NCBI GenBank assembly: GCA_947652735.1
Contig: CANTEG010000002.1
Span: 156,619-220,618 of the forward strand
From: an uncultured Lachnospiraceae bacterium
Lineage (GTDB): Bacteria > Bacillota > Clostridia > Lachnospirales > Lachnospiraceae
Direction: 5' to 3'
DNA: 64,000 nucleotides
The translations under genes were made by a program, and so were the position numbers. Below are positions 34,884-44,570 of the stretch, one piece after another. Numbering within the stretch: the stretch's first letter is position 1; each line of letters begins with the position of its first letter. The notes below the pieces were generated by a model, which searched no databases, was not told the origin of the DNA, and saw only the letters and a list, made by a program, of their open reading frames with translations.

Positions 34884-35948
34884 ATGAAATTTATTCATAT
34901 CGCTGATGTTCATCTCGGAATCAAGCCTGACAGAGGCCGTATATGGAGTGATGAGAGAACAGATGAAATATATGACAGCTTTAAAAATGTGATAAAGCTG
35001 TGTGAGCAGGAAAAAGCAGACCTTTTGCTGATTGCAGGAGATTTGTTTGATGCTCCGCCTACAGAACAAAATTTAAAACAGTTGGATTTTCAGCTTAGCA
35101 GATTGTCAATTACAAAGACCGTAATTATCGGTGGGGCCAACGATTATATAGAGGAAGGCTCTGCATGGGAAAGCTATGTGTTCAATTCAAATGCTGTTGT
35201 CATGCCGAGAGATAAGGCAGCCAATCTGTATTTTGAGGACATTAATGTATGCGTCACAGGCTTTAGTTACGGAAAGCCTGAATACGAGGATAGAATTTTA
35301 GAGAGACTGAAGCCGGGACGGGAAGGTGCATACAACATTTTGCTCGGGCACGGCGGAGATAAAATGCATATGCCGTTTTCTAAGGAAAAGCTGGCAAAGG
35401 CGGGCTTTGACTATATAGCACTTGGCCATATACACAAGCCTGCACATATACTCAAAAACAAGATGGCATTTGCAGGTTCCCTTGAACCGCTAAACTATAC
35501 GGAAACAGGAAGACGGGGCTATATAAGCGGAGAGGTTGACGAAGAAGGAAATACCACCATAAGCTGGATACCTTCAAATAGCAGAAGCTATGTAAACATG
35601 ACACTGGAGCTTTACCCTGACACCACAAATGCACAGCTTCAGGAAATTGTTGAGTCTGAAATAAAGAGACGCGGCAGGGAAAACATATACCGGATTTTGC
35701 TCAAGGGTACCATTGACAGCAGCATGGAGATAAACTTAAGCGGTCTTACGAGAAGATACAATATAAATGAACTGATTGACAGAACGGAATTTGACTATAC
35801 AATTGATGAATTGTACCATGGAAATGAAACGACGCTGATAGGACGTTTTATAGACATGTTTGATTATGATGGTACAGAGGAAGATGAAATAAAAGAAAAG
35901 GCAGTTAGCTATGGTATTGAAGCTTTATTGGGAGCCGGGGAGAATTAA
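34884..35948 (+). CDS. SbcD/Mre11-like metallophosphoesterase with altered motif III
   Basis: 354 residues. Metal motifs are clear: DVHLG (8-12), GDLFD (52-56), LGHGGD and LGHIHKP. The third motif, normally GNHD with a catalytic His, reads GAND here (84-87), so the Asn-His pair is changed. The C-terminal part is a capping domain. SbcD/Mre11 nucleases process DNA ends with SbcC/Rad50 ATPases. The partner gene overlaps by one base. Reduced or altered nuclease activity is an inference. It could also be a divergent YhaO-like protein. Confidence 0.8.
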   Translation: MKFIHIADVHLGIKPDRGRIWSDERTDEIYDSFKNVIKLCEQEKADLLLIAGDLFDAPPTEQNLKQLDFQLSRLSITKTVIIGGANDYIEEGSAWESYVFNSNAVVMPRDKAANLYFEDINVCVTGFSYGKPEYEDRILERLKPGREGAYNILLGHGGDKMHMPFSKEKLAKAGFDYIALGHIHKPAHILKNKMAFAGSLEPLNYTETGRRGYISGEVDEEGNTTISWIPSNSRSYVNMTLELYPDTTNAQLQEIVESEIKRRGRENIYRILLKGTIDSSMEINLSGLTRRYNINELIDRTEFDYTIDELYHGNETTLIGRFIDMFDYDGTEEDEIKEKAVSYGIEALLGAGEN

Positions 35949-37636
35949 TGTTTCTAAATAAATTATTACTTAAGGATTTTGGCAAATTTAATAATAAGGA
36001 AATTGACCTTAACGCAGGTATTAATCTTGTGTGCACTGACAGTGAGGCAAAAAAGTCATCCTTTCGGGAATTTATCATTGGCATGCTCTATGGAATTAAC
36101 AGATTTAAAGGGCTTGGTGACAGTGAGAGAAATTACGAGAGAATTAAATCCATAAGCGGAAAAAATTCATCAGGAAAGATTTATATTAAGAGTGACGACA
36201 AGTCTTACTTTGTAGAGAGAAGCTTTCAGCGAAATAGCAGTAAGGCAAGCGTTTTGGATGTGCAGTCGGGCAGAGAATATAAGCTTAAGAAAAAGGACAG
36301 TCTGTATGGCACATTTGTGGATGTGGATAAAAATACATATACGAATGGACTTTGTATTGAACCGACAAAACGTGATAATCCAAGAGAACTTGCACGCGAT
36401 ATACAGGATTATGTTGCAAATATTACACTTGCAGGAACACCGGATATTGATAAGACTATGGCGGTGGAGCTTTTGCGTGATGAGAAAAGAAAGTATGATA
36501 CGCGGTCGTTGGAGCGAGAGGTAGAGGGACTTGGAGAGCAAATAGCGGAATTTAAGGATGTGGATGAAAAGCTGTCGGACATAAGAGGACAGATTCATGA
36601 CGTGGAGGAAGAATTTGCAATTGAGACGGCGAGGAGGAAGCGGGAAGCACGCAGTCTTGTGGAAACCGAGGATGGTGCAAAGTTCGAGGACAATGACGAG
36701 ATAAACGAAGGTCTGGACAAGCTTGCCAAGAGTAGTGCTTATTTGGACAAGGATGACGATGAGGAAGCGGAAGAAAAGATAACTGACAAAATATGGTTTA
36801 TACTTCTTACAGGTGTATTTGTTGTTGCGGTTATAACGGCAATGGTATATATTCTGCCCTTTGAAAAAGGGGTCAGACAGTTGTTTGTTGTTTGTACCAT
36901 TCTTTTTGTTATCATAACAATTGTTGAGGGTATGTACGCGAAAGGGATGTTTGAGGGAGAGGTTACTACACCGTCGGAAGAGGACTTTAAACGAGTGATA
37001 CAGGAGCTTGAGCAGACGAAGAACAAGGAGGAGGAACCAACCATAGACATGTCCTTTGCTGAGGAGTTTGTGGAAAAGAAGACAAAGCTTAAGGAAGTGG
37101 AAGATGGGCTCCTTGAAAATAAGAGGCGAAAAATGGAGCTCGAGGCAGAGCTTGAGGAGGCAACTGTAAAGCTTAAGACTATGGAGCATGAGGTTCAAGC
37201 CATCACACTTGCTATTAATGCAATAAACGAAATATCAAAGGATATTCAGGATGGCATGAAGGATTTACTCGTGGGTGCGGATGAAATCATAACATCACTC
37301 ACGGACGGAAGATTTGAAGATATCAGACTTGAAATGAGCGGTCACGTGACAGTTCGCGTCAGTGGAAATTATATCAATATAGACAGGCTTTCCTATGATG
37401 ATTTAAGGCTTATATATATTGCAGTGAGACTTTCTGTGGCAAAATCGCTCTGCAAAAACAGGGAGCCGATTATACTGGATGATATTTTTAACAATTGTAC
37501 GGAACAGCAGATAGTAAGCATTATGAAATTCACTGCTGGCATTGACACGGATCAGGTAATCGCACTTACCACAAATGCGGCTGTAGCGGAGATAATATCT
37601 GTTGCAGATATTGCATATAATTATCAGACTTTGTAA
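35948..37636 (+). CDS. SbcC/YhaN-like ATPase with degenerate P-loop and two TM helices
   Basis: 562 residues. The N-terminal LKDFGKFNNKEIDL start and C-terminal SYDDLRLIYIAVRLSVA signature with Walker B PIILDDIFNN identify the SMC/Rad50-like head. The P-loop, usually GxxxxGK(S/T), reads TDSEAKKSS: Lys-Ser is kept but both glycines are lost. The mid-region is a short coiled coil containing two hydrophobic helices (about 277-298 and 307-323), a layout known from YhaN-type proteins and unlike soluble SbcC. Overlaps the SbcD-like gene. Role in DNA end handling at the membrane is an inference. Confidence 0.78.
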   Translation: MFLNKLLLKDFGKFNNKEIDLNAGINLVCTDSEAKKSSFREFIIGMLYGINRFKGLGDSERNYERIKSISGKNSSGKIYIKSDDKSYFVERSFQRNSSKASVLDVQSGREYKLKKKDSLYGTFVDVDKNTYTNGLCIEPTKRDNPRELARDIQDYVANITLAGTPDIDKTMAVELLRDEKRKYDTRSLEREVEGLGEQIAEFKDVDEKLSDIRGQIHDVEEEFAIETARRKREARSLVETEDGAKFEDNDEINEGLDKLAKSSAYLDKDDDEEAEEKITDKIWFILLTGVFVVAVITAMVYILPFEKGVRQLFVVCTILFVIITIVEGMYAKGMFEGEVTTPSEEDFKRVIQELEQTKNKEEEPTIDMSFAEEFVEKKTKLKEVEDGLLENKRRKMELEAELEEATVKLKTMEHEVQAITLAINAINEISKDIQDGMKDLLVGADEIITSLTDGRFEDIRLEMSGHVTVRVSGNYINIDRLSYDDLRLIYIAVRLSVAKSLCKNREPIILDDIFNNCTEQQIVSIMKFTAGIDTDQVIALTTNAAVAEIISVADIAYNYQTL

Positions 37637-37682
37637 AAGGTTGCTGAGTAATGGGCTGATGTCTAAAATAAAGAGGGAAACA

Positions 37683-38360
37683 ATGAAATATGATTGTTTG
37701 ATAATTGATGATGAAAAGATGCTGGCTGACAGTACAGCAGAGTATTTTAACCTGTTTGGGGTAAACACGGCGGTGAGCTACTCTGCATCAGAGTGCAGGG
37801 AATTCTTAAAAGAAAATACGACAGGGTTTTTACTGCTTGACATAAACCTTGGGGATGGAAGCGGTTTTGAGCTTTGCAAGGAGCTTAGGGAAAAGACGGA
37901 AATTCCAATTATATTTATTTCTGCACGCACCAGTGATGATGACCAGATTATTGCATTAAATATAGGCGGAGATGATTACGTCCAAAAGCCATATTCTCTT
38001 GGTGTTCTTCTGGCAAAGGTTAAGGCAATGAAAAGACGTATTGGCGGGGAGGCAAACGGATACTTTGACGAACGGTTAAGCGTTGATTTTGATAAAAGGC
38101 AGGTCATTGTTGACGGCAAAGAGGTTAAGCTTACGGCCCTTGAATTTAAGCTGTTAAGCTGTTTAATAAAAAATGAAAATAAAATTGTTACAAAGCAGGA
38201 GCTTTTTGATGAGGTGTGGGCGGACAGGTTTACGGGTGACGGAACCTTAAATGTACATATCAGAAAGCTTCGGGAAGCAATTGAATTAAATCCCGGACAG
38301 CCCAAGTACATTGTGACTATTTGGGGTGACGGATATAAGTTTGTTGGAGGAAAGCGATGA
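37683..38360 (+). CDS. OmpR-family response regulator
   Basis: 225 residues from the ATG at 37683. Receiver domain (1-118): acidic pocket D9/D10, phosphoacceptor D53 in LLLDINLGDGSG, then the conserved SAR and Lys in VQKPYS. C-terminal winged helix (about 130-225) with EFKLLSCLIKNENKIVTKQ and HIRKLREAI. The next gene is its kinase with a 4-bp overlap. The neighbouring ABC transporter is the probable target, as with antimicrobial-peptide-responsive systems. Confidence 0.93.
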   Translation: MKYDCLIIDDEKMLADSTAEYFNLFGVNTAVSYSASECREFLKENTTGFLLLDINLGDGSGFELCKELREKTEIPIIFISARTSDDDQIIALNIGGDDYVQKPYSLGVLLAKVKAMKRRIGGEANGYFDERLSVDFDKRQVIVDGKEVKLTALEFKLLSCLIKNENKIVTKQELFDEVWADRFTGDGTLNVHIRKLREAIELNPGQPKYIVTIWGDGYKFVGGKR

Positions 38361-39616
38361 AAAACGGAAGAATTATAATAGCTTTTCTCCTTATTTTTGT
38401 GGCAGAAATTATAAGCCTTGTATTCTTTGGGACAAAGTACAAGGACAGGGAGCAGGATGCGGTTTTGGTCAACGAGGCAGTATTTTCTGTGCAGGAAGAT
38501 TTTGAAAGAATAGGGCAGCATCAAAACATAACGGGACTTGACTATGTTGTAATTGATTTAGACGGAAGCGTTTTATACAAGACGGGTGAGGGTTTAAGCG
38601 AAAGTGTAAATGAAGCTGTCATACATAGGGATACGGTGCTTGATATAAAAAACGGCGGCATCGTTGCAGGTAAGATTATCATATACAATGATAGTGCAGA
38701 TGTATTTTTAAAGTGGCATGATGAAATCATTGTCATACTGTTTGTGTCAATGATTTTACAGTGTATCATTTTTATAGGCTATATCATATATTTGAGACAT
38801 TCGGTTATTAAGCCGTTCGGCAAGCTTAAGGATTTTGCCCAAAGGGTGGCAGGCGGCAATCTTGACATTCCCCTTTATATGGACAAACAAAATATATTCG
38901 GTGCATTTACGGAGAGCTTTGACATCATGCGCTCTGAACTGAAAAAGGCAAGAATTGCCGAGGCAGAGGCAAATGCAAGCAAGAAAGAGCTTGTTGCAAA
39001 GCTTTCCCATGACATCAAGACGCCTGTGGCAAGCATTAAGGCGGTGGCAGAGGTAGGAGCAGAGCTGACAGGGGATGAGAAGCTGAAACGAAATTATACG
39101 CAGATAATTTCTAAGACGGACCAGATAAACACCCTTGTCACAAACTTATTTACGGCAACCGTTGAGGAACTGACACAGCTTTCTGTGGTGCCAAGGGATA
39201 TGGAAAGCGGGGAGCTTAAGGAACTGCTTCAAAATGCAGATTATCTTCACCGTGCGAAAATCCCTGAGATTCCCGAATGTATTTTGCGTGGGGACAGTCT
39301 CCGTCTGCAACAGGTTTTTGATAATATTTTTGCCAACTCATACAAATATGCAGGCACATCTGTAGATGTAACCGTATACAAAACGGGAAAGAACCTTGCC
39401 GTCTGCATGGAGGATTACGGTGGAGGGGTTCCGGGGGAGGAACTTCCACTTTTAAAGGAAAAGTTTAAAAGAGGTGAAAATGTACAAAATATAGAGGGAG
39501 CAGGGTTGGGACTTTATATATCGGACTATTTCATGCAGCAGATGAAAGGTGAGCTTACTTTGGAAAATGGTGAGCATGGATTTAAGGTTACCGTAAGTGT
39601 TCCATTTAGTATTTAA
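38357..39616 (+). CDS. Sensor histidine kinase
   Basis: 419 residues. TM1 (about 5-25), a roughly 100-residue outer domain, TM2 (about 125-148), a HAMP domain, then the kinase: DHp with H218 in KLSHDIKTPVAS, N-box NIFANSYKYA, G1 EDYGGGVPG and G2 GAGLGLYIS. It phosphorylates the upstream regulator. The outer domain is larger than in intramembrane-sensing BceS-like kinases, so it may bind a ligand directly. No terminator is seen after it; a MITE-like insertion occupies most of the 311-bp gap to the ABC genes. Confidence 0.93.
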   Translation: MKNGRIIIAFLLIFVAEIISLVFFGTKYKDREQDAVLVNEAVFSVQEDFERIGQHQNITGLDYVVIDLDGSVLYKTGEGLSESVNEAVIHRDTVLDIKNGGIVAGKIIIYNDSADVFLKWHDEIIVILFVSMILQCIIFIGYIIYLRHSVIKPFGKLKDFAQRVAGGNLDIPLYMDKQNIFGAFTESFDIMRSELKKARIAEAEANASKKELVAKLSHDIKTPVASIKAVAEVGAELTGDEKLKRNYTQIISKTDQINTLVTNLFTATVEELTQLSVVPRDMESGELKELLQNADYLHRAKIPEIPECILRGDSLRLQQVFDNIFANSYKYAGTSVDVTVYKTGKNLAVCMEDYGGGVPGEELPLLKEKFKRGENVQNIEGAGLGLYISDYFMQQMKGELTLENGEHGFKVTVSVPFSI

Positions 39617-39683
39617 GGAAAATTTAAGGATTGCATAAAGTCATTTAAGAATTGAAAGGTTAGAATTGGACTGTAGCGTCAGA

Positions 39684-39910
39684 CTATAGCATTCTAGAGA
39701 TGAGCAAAACACATTATTTATGAAAGATAGTTGTACAATATAGACAATATCGCAAGCAAGGTGCTTTGGAGCCATCGGTGCTTAGTGAGGTTTTTTCGAA
39801 CTTAGCACCGTTATGAGCGACAAGCAGCGAAAGCGTGCCTTGCGGTGATTTGTATATATTGTACAATGGATATTTACGAAAATAGAGTTTTGCTCATCGC
39901 TATAGCATTC
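39684..39910. mobile_element. MITE-like element with 60-bp imperfect terminal inverted repeats
   Basis: An 11-bp direct repeat CTATAGCATTC lies at 39684-39694 and 39900-39910. Between them, a 205-bp stretch has long imperfect inverted arms: GATGAGCAAAAC (from 39699) matches the complement of GTTTTGCTCATC (39887-39898), and TTGTACAATATA (from 39732) matches the complement on the right arm (39853-39866). Internal GGTGCTTAGT/ACTTAGCACC can form a smaller hairpin. No coding sequence fits inside. It ends 17 bp before the ABC start codon. The remaining bases 39617-39683 hold nothing I can identify. Confidence 0.65.
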
Positions 39911-39927
39911 ATTAAAGGAGGTTAACG

Positions 39928-40686
39928 ATGCAAAACATTTTATTAAAAACAGAAAACCTTAGCAAGTCCTTTTCTAACGGCGGTGTCATGCAGCACGTTC
40001 TTAAAAATATTGACTTAGAGCTTTATCAGGGTGATTTTACTGTGATTATGGGAGCAAGCGGGGCAGGAAAATCGACTCTGTTATATGCTGTTTCGGGAAT
40101 GGATACACCGACACTGGGAACGATTATGTTTGCTGATACGGAAATATCAGCCTTAAGTCAGGATGAGCTTGCCGTGTTCAGACGAAAGCATTGTGGCTTT
40201 GTATTCCAGCAGATATATTTGATTGACGGAATGTCACTAATGGACAATGTGCTTTCCGCGGGTCTGCTTGTGAACAAAGACAAAAAGGCTGTTGTGGACA
40301 GGGCAAAAGAATTGTTTGCTTCCGTGGATATTTCGGAGGAACTGTATGAAAAGTTTCCGACACAGATTTCAGGAGGCGAGGCACAGCGGGTAGGAATGGT
40401 AAGGGCACTTATCAATCAGCCTGAAATATTATTTGCGGATGAGCCGACAGGTGCACTGAATTCCCAGACGGGACTGGATGTGCTTAATACGCTCACAGAA
40501 TTTAACAACCAGGGGCAGAGTGTTGTGATGGTAACCCATGATATGCGTTCGGCAAGACGCGGAAACCGTATCCTATATTTAAAGGATGGTGTTATAACAG
40601 GGGAATGTAATCTGGGAACATACAGGCACGGAGATATGGGAAGACATGAAAAGCTTTCTGCATTCTTATCTGAAATGGGGTGGTAG
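39928..40686 (+). CDS. ABC transporter ATP-binding protein
   Basis: 252 residues. Walker A GASGAGKST, Q-loop FVFQQIYLI, signature ISGGEAQR, Walker B ILFADEPTGALN and H-loop VTHD are all present: the MacB/LolD/BceA class. It pairs with the following FtsX-type permease. GGAGG sits 7 bp before the ATG at 39928, right beside the right end of the MITE-like element, so that element may have changed expression. Likely a peptide-antibiotic resistance or sensing exporter controlled by the adjacent two-component system. Confidence 0.93.
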   Translation: MQNILLKTENLSKSFSNGGVMQHVLKNIDLELYQGDFTVIMGASGAGKSTLLYAVSGMDTPTLGTIMFADTEISALSQDELAVFRRKHCGFVFQQIYLIDGMSLMDNVLSAGLLVNKDKKAVVDRAKELFASVDISEELYEKFPTQISGGEAQRVGMVRALINQPEILFADEPTGALNSQTGLDVLNTLTEFNNQGQSVVMVTHDMRSARRGNRILYLKDGVITGECNLGTYRHGDMGRHEKLSAFLSEMGW

Positions 40687-40687
40687 A

Positions 40688-43063
40688 ATGAAGAAAGCTT
40701 TTATTATTGCATGTTCGAACTTCCGTAAGTCAAAAGGTCAGATGATAAGTATTGCAGCTATTATGCTGATTGTGGGAATGATGCTGAATCTATGGCTTAT
40801 TTTGCAGTTTGATTATAAAAAAAATTTTGACCGAAACCATGATAAATTAAATGCGGAGCATGTAATGCTTGCAGTAAGTGTAAATAGTGAAAAAGAGCGT
40901 GATGCAGTACGAAAGCTTCTTGCCGGTATAATGGAGCGTGATGGACGCACGGATGACTTTTACATGGATGAGGCAATGTTTGGGTACGGCAGCTTTGAAT
41001 GTAACGGTGGTGCCATTAATTCAAATTTTATTTATCTTGACAGGGAAACGGCAGTGTCCCGTCCGATTGGACAAATTGAGATTGTGGAGGACAGTGACGA
41101 AACAAGCGGTGTTTACATGCCATTTATTTACAAGTCAGAGGACATCGCAATCGGAAAGGAAGTAAAAATAACCATTGGCACAAGAGAGATGTGTTACACC
41201 GTGTGTGGCTTTACCAACAGCGTTATGGCGGGCTCGAATAATTGTTCCGTATGTGAGCTTGTGCTTACGGAGGATAAATACAAAGAGCTCAAGAAAATGG
41301 CAGGTCAGGGTGAAAATATGCTGGTTTCGGAAAATGGAATCCTTTGCTCCGTCAGACTTAAGGATAAGGCGGACTGCGAGAACTACTATGCCATGCTACA
41401 AAATAAATTGAGAACGAAATATCCGTCAGCAGGTATAGGGGGCAATTACTATACTATGGTGATTCAGGCAAGGTACATCTCACAAATGATATGTGCAGGA
41501 ATCATTAGTGCAATGGCATTTTTAATACTTTTAATTGCCCTTGTTATTATTGCCTCCAATATTATCAATTATATTCAGGAAAATATGAAGAAGCTGGGGG
41601 TCTTAAAGGCAATCGGCTATACGGGCAATCAGATTATCGGAGCATTTCAAATACAGTTTTTGAGCGTTTCACTGACCGCCGTTATTCCTGGCGCATCCTT
41701 GTCATATTGCATTTTTCCGGTTATCAATGAGATGATGATTTCACAGACGGGAATTCCATATCAGATGCATTTTTTACCTGTGCCATTTTTAATCACAGTC
41801 GGTATTTTGGTAGGCGCGGTTTTTCTCACTGTGTGGACTGCTGTTGGCAGGGTAAAAAAGCTTGAGCCAATTATTGCATTAAGACAGGGGATACAGACCC
41901 ATAACTTTAAGAAAAATCATGTCAGGCTGGAACAGGTGCGGCTGCCGCTTAATGGCGCACTTGCCCTTAAGACTACTTTTGGCAGTGCGAAAAATAATGT
42001 AACCATATGCATATCCATGCTGGTTGTTACACTTGTTTTGGCTTTTTCCGCTGTGGTGACTGAAAATGTTATTTTTGATATCGATACATTTATAAACATG
42101 ATTGTTGGAGAGACAACAGACAGTGCCATAAATATTACGCATGATATTGAGGATGAATTTTTGCAAATTGTAAGTGCAGATGAGAGGGTTGAAAAAGTAT
42201 ATCTGTATAGTGCAGCAAAAGTAAGCCATGTTGATGGGGAGATACTTGAAGCAACGATTATAGATAATTATGAGGAATTAAATAATCAGAATGTAATTAT
42301 AAAGGGAAGATTTCCCAAATATGACAATGAAATAGCAATTGCTGCAAAATACGCAAAAAGAAAAGACATTGATGTGGGAGATGAAATAGTAGTAGCCATT
42401 GACGGAACGGAAGGAACGTATCTCATATCAGGGTTTACGCAAGTGACGAATCAGCTTGGTCTGGACTGCATATTGACAAGAGACGGATATATGAAATTTG
42501 GGCATGTAAACTTCATGACATACAGCATTAATTTGAAGGATGGTACGGATGTGGATGCATTTAACACTGATATGGAAGCACGATTTGGAAATAATATTAA
42601 TGGAACAATTAACGTAGACGCAGTTGTGTATGCAGGCTCCTTGGTATATGTACAGCTCATGACCATGATTGTGATTGGTATTTTGATTTTAAGTGTATGT
42701 GTCATTGCATTTGTATTATATCTGCTTGTGAGAACAAGGCTTGGAAACAAAAAGCAGGATTATGGAATTATGAAGTCTATGGGCTTTACGACAAAGCAGC
42801 TTATCATCCAGAATTCCATTTCCTTTATGCCGCCTGTTATCCTGTCAACCATTATAGGTTTGTTTGTCAGTTCTGTGGTAATCAATCCGCTGATAGCGGT
42901 ATTTTTAAGTGGCATTGGAATTGTAAAAAGTACATTCCGTGTTCCTGTAGGAACGATTATTGTGGAAGGCGTTGTAACAGTCATCATAACATTTTTGATA
43001 CTGTGCTTTATGTCACGAAAAATCAAAAAACTGTCGCCCCATGCACTTTTGACAGGAGAGTAA
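40688..43063 (+). CDS. FtsX-type ABC transporter permease
   Basis: 791 residues from the ATG at 40688, one base after the ATPase stop. TM1 near residues 17-38, a large outer domain of about 220 residues, a three-helix FtsX block (about 270-400), another TM near 440, a second outer domain and a final FtsX block (about 660-785; YGIMKSMGFTTKQLII). Two FtsX domains in one chain are usual for bacitracin/lantibiotic-type or cell-wall-stress exporters in Firmicutes. It is not a BceB orthologue by eye; the position beside a two-component system suggests stress-inducible peptide removal. Confidence 0.88.
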   Translation: MKKAFIIACSNFRKSKGQMISIAAIMLIVGMMLNLWLILQFDYKKNFDRNHDKLNAEHVMLAVSVNSEKERDAVRKLLAGIMERDGRTDDFYMDEAMFGYGSFECNGGAINSNFIYLDRETAVSRPIGQIEIVEDSDETSGVYMPFIYKSEDIAIGKEVKITIGTREMCYTVCGFTNSVMAGSNNCSVCELVLTEDKYKELKKMAGQGENMLVSENGILCSVRLKDKADCENYYAMLQNKLRTKYPSAGIGGNYYTMVIQARYISQMICAGIISAMAFLILLIALVIIASNIINYIQENMKKLGVLKAIGYTGNQIIGAFQIQFLSVSLTAVIPGASLSYCIFPVINEMMISQTGIPYQMHFLPVPFLITVGILVGAVFLTVWTAVGRVKKLEPIIALRQGIQTHNFKKNHVRLEQVRLPLNGALALKTTFGSAKNNVTICISMLVVTLVLAFSAVVTENVIFDIDTFINMIVGETTDSAINITHDIEDEFLQIVSADERVEKVYLYSAAKVSHVDGEILEATIIDNYEELNNQNVIIKGRFPKYDNEIAIAAKYAKRKDIDVGDEIVVAIDGTEGTYLISGFTQVTNQLGLDCILTRDGYMKFGHVNFMTYSINLKDGTDVDAFNTDMEARFGNNINGTINVDAVVYAGSLVYVQLMTMIVIGILILSVCVIAFVLYLLVRTRLGNKKQDYGIMKSMGFTTKQLIIQNSISFMPPVILSTIIGLFVSSVVINPLIAVFLSGIGIVKSTFRVPVGTIIVEGVVTVIITFLILCFMSRKIKKLSPHALLTGE

Positions 43064-43098
43064 AAAGAATTAATAAATATAGTGAATTGTGTTAAAAT

Positions 43099-43130
43099 AT
43101 AGGATAAAGCTATGTTAAAGCATAGTTTAT
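43099..43130. promoter_or_regulatory. Palindromic ATAGGATAAAGCTATG site, candidate LysR operator (site 1)
   Basis: ATAGGATAAAGCTATG (43099-43114) is followed at once by CATAGTTTAT (43121-43130), making overlapping inverted half-sites. Nearly the same sequence recurs at 44572-44587. It lies upstream of the ACT gene, the first gene of the LysR-containing operon. Confidence 0.5.
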
Positions 43131-43235
43131 TTATATTTCTGCCTGTTGGAAAATATGATAAAATTATGTATGAAATATGTCGATAAAGTGCTAATTACGA
43201 CATAAAACGTATATTAAAATCAGTAGGAGGCAGCT

Positions 43236-43601
43236 ATGGAACTTAAAAAGTTGGATTATACTTTGACTGTCTGTAAAGTGGAATCAGAATGTGATATTGA
43301 CTTAAACAAGGGTTTTTATTTTATCGGAAAGACAGATGAGGAATATTCTTTGGTGTGCATTACAGAGGATACACCTGCGAATACGCTGGAACGGGATGAT
43401 GGATGGAGAGGGGTTAGAATACAAGGGAAATTGGACTTCTCAATGATTGGCATTCTCTCTCGGCTGACTGGCATTCTTGCAGAGAACAAAATCGGAATAT
43501 TTGCTATATCAACTTTTAACACGGATTATATTCTTGTGAAAGAGGAAAACTTTGAAAGAGCCCTAAAAGCATTAGCTTCGGCTGGATATGATATAGTCTG
43601 A
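43236..43601 (+). CDS. ACT-domain protein
   Basis: 121 residues. The C-terminal half has the ACT-like pattern GIDFSMIG-type strand-helix: KLDFSMIGILSRLTGILAENKIGIFAISTFNTDYILVKEENF is the typical beta-alpha-beta-beta unit of the ACT_7 (CASTOR-like) subgroup. These small proteins bind amino acids. AGGAGG precedes the ATG. As first gene of a cluster with a LysR regulator, a LysE exporter and three aminotransferases, it may sense the amino acid product; this is inference. Confidence 0.82.
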   Translation: MELKKLDYTLTVCKVESECDIDLNKGFYFIGKTDEEYSLVCITEDTPANTLERDDGWRGVRIQGKLDFSMIGILSRLTGILAENKIGIFAISTFNTDYILVKEENFERALKALASAGYDIV

Positions 43602-43665
43602 TGAAAACGTTTTTAAAACCTTAAATGCAGTCTGATATTATCAGGCTGATTAGATTGGAGGAAGT

Positions 43666-44562
43666 ATGACGCTACAACAATTAAAATATATGATAATCGT
43701 TGCGGAGAAAGGCTCTATTACAGAAGCGGCAAAAGAACTGTATATTTCCCAGCCCAGCCTTTCCGGTGCTATCAAAGAGGTAGAAAAGGAAGCCGGAATC
43801 ACAATTTTCAGCCGCTGCCGGGCAGGAGTGGCGCTGACAAAGGAGGGTATGGAGTTTTTAGGATATGCAAGGCAGGTAGTTCAGCAGATGGAACTTCTGG
43901 AATCAAAATATATTGATAAAAAGCCTGCAAAACAGAGATTTTGCGTTTCCACGCAGCACTATACTTTCACCACAAATGCGTTTGTGGAATTGATACAGCA
44001 TTTTGGACAGGAAAGGTTTGAGTTTATTCTAAATGAAACACAGACACATCAGATTGTGGAAGATGTGCGGAACAGGTTTAGTGATTTGGGAATCCTATAT
44101 ATTTGTAAGAGCAATGAAAATGTATTAAGAAAGCTGTTTGATGAGTATAATTTGAACTTTTATGAACTATTTACGGCAACGCCTCACATATTTATTGGCG
44201 TAAATCACCCGTTGGCAAAATGCACATCTGTGAAACTGGAAGATTTGAAACCATATCCTCGGCTTAGCTTTGTGCAGGGCACCTATGAATCCTCCAATTT
44301 TTCAGAGGAGCTTTTCAGCAACGAACCTGCTGAAAGGAGCATTAAGGTCAGTGACCGTGCAGCTATTGTGAATATGATGATTGGATTGGACGGATATACA
44401 ATCTCAAGTGGTATTTTCCCTAAATACCTGCAGGGGGATTCTATCGTTTCGATTCCTTTGGAGGAAGATGAAGTGATGCATATCGGATACATACTGAACA
44501 AGGATAAAGAATTATCAGAACTGGGAGAGATTTATGTTGAGGCTTTAAAACAGTATCAGTAA
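43666..44562 (+). CDS. LysR-family transcriptional regulator
   Basis: 298 residues. The winged helix at the N-terminus (MTLQQLKYMIIVAEKGSITEAAKELYISQPSLS) is the classical LysR recognition region, followed by a linker helix and a two-lobed periplasmic-binding-like effector domain (about 90-298). GGAGG precedes the ATG. It is internal to the operon and probably controls it through the palindromes at 43099 and 44571. The effector ligand is probably an amino acid, judged from the LysE exporter and aminotransferases. Confidence 0.93.
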   Translation: MTLQQLKYMIIVAEKGSITEAAKELYISQPSLSGAIKEVEKEAGITIFSRCRAGVALTKEGMEFLGYARQVVQQMELLESKYIDKKPAKQRFCVSTQHYTFTTNAFVELIQHFGQERFEFILNETQTHQIVEDVRNRFSDLGILYICKSNENVLRKLFDEYNLNFYELFTATPHIFIGVNHPLAKCTSVKLEDLKPYPRLSFVQGTYESSNFSEELFSNEPAERSIKVSDRAAIVNMMIGLDGYTISSGIFPKYLQGDSIVSIPLEEDEVMHIGYILNKDKELSELGEIYVEALKQYQ

Positions 44563-44570
44563 TCATGAAG

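Noticed and set aside
36170-37198. 342-codon minus-strand frame
   Set aside because: Antisense to the SbcC-like gene, rich in Cys/Phe/Leu, without ribosome site; a shadow of the coiled-coil region.
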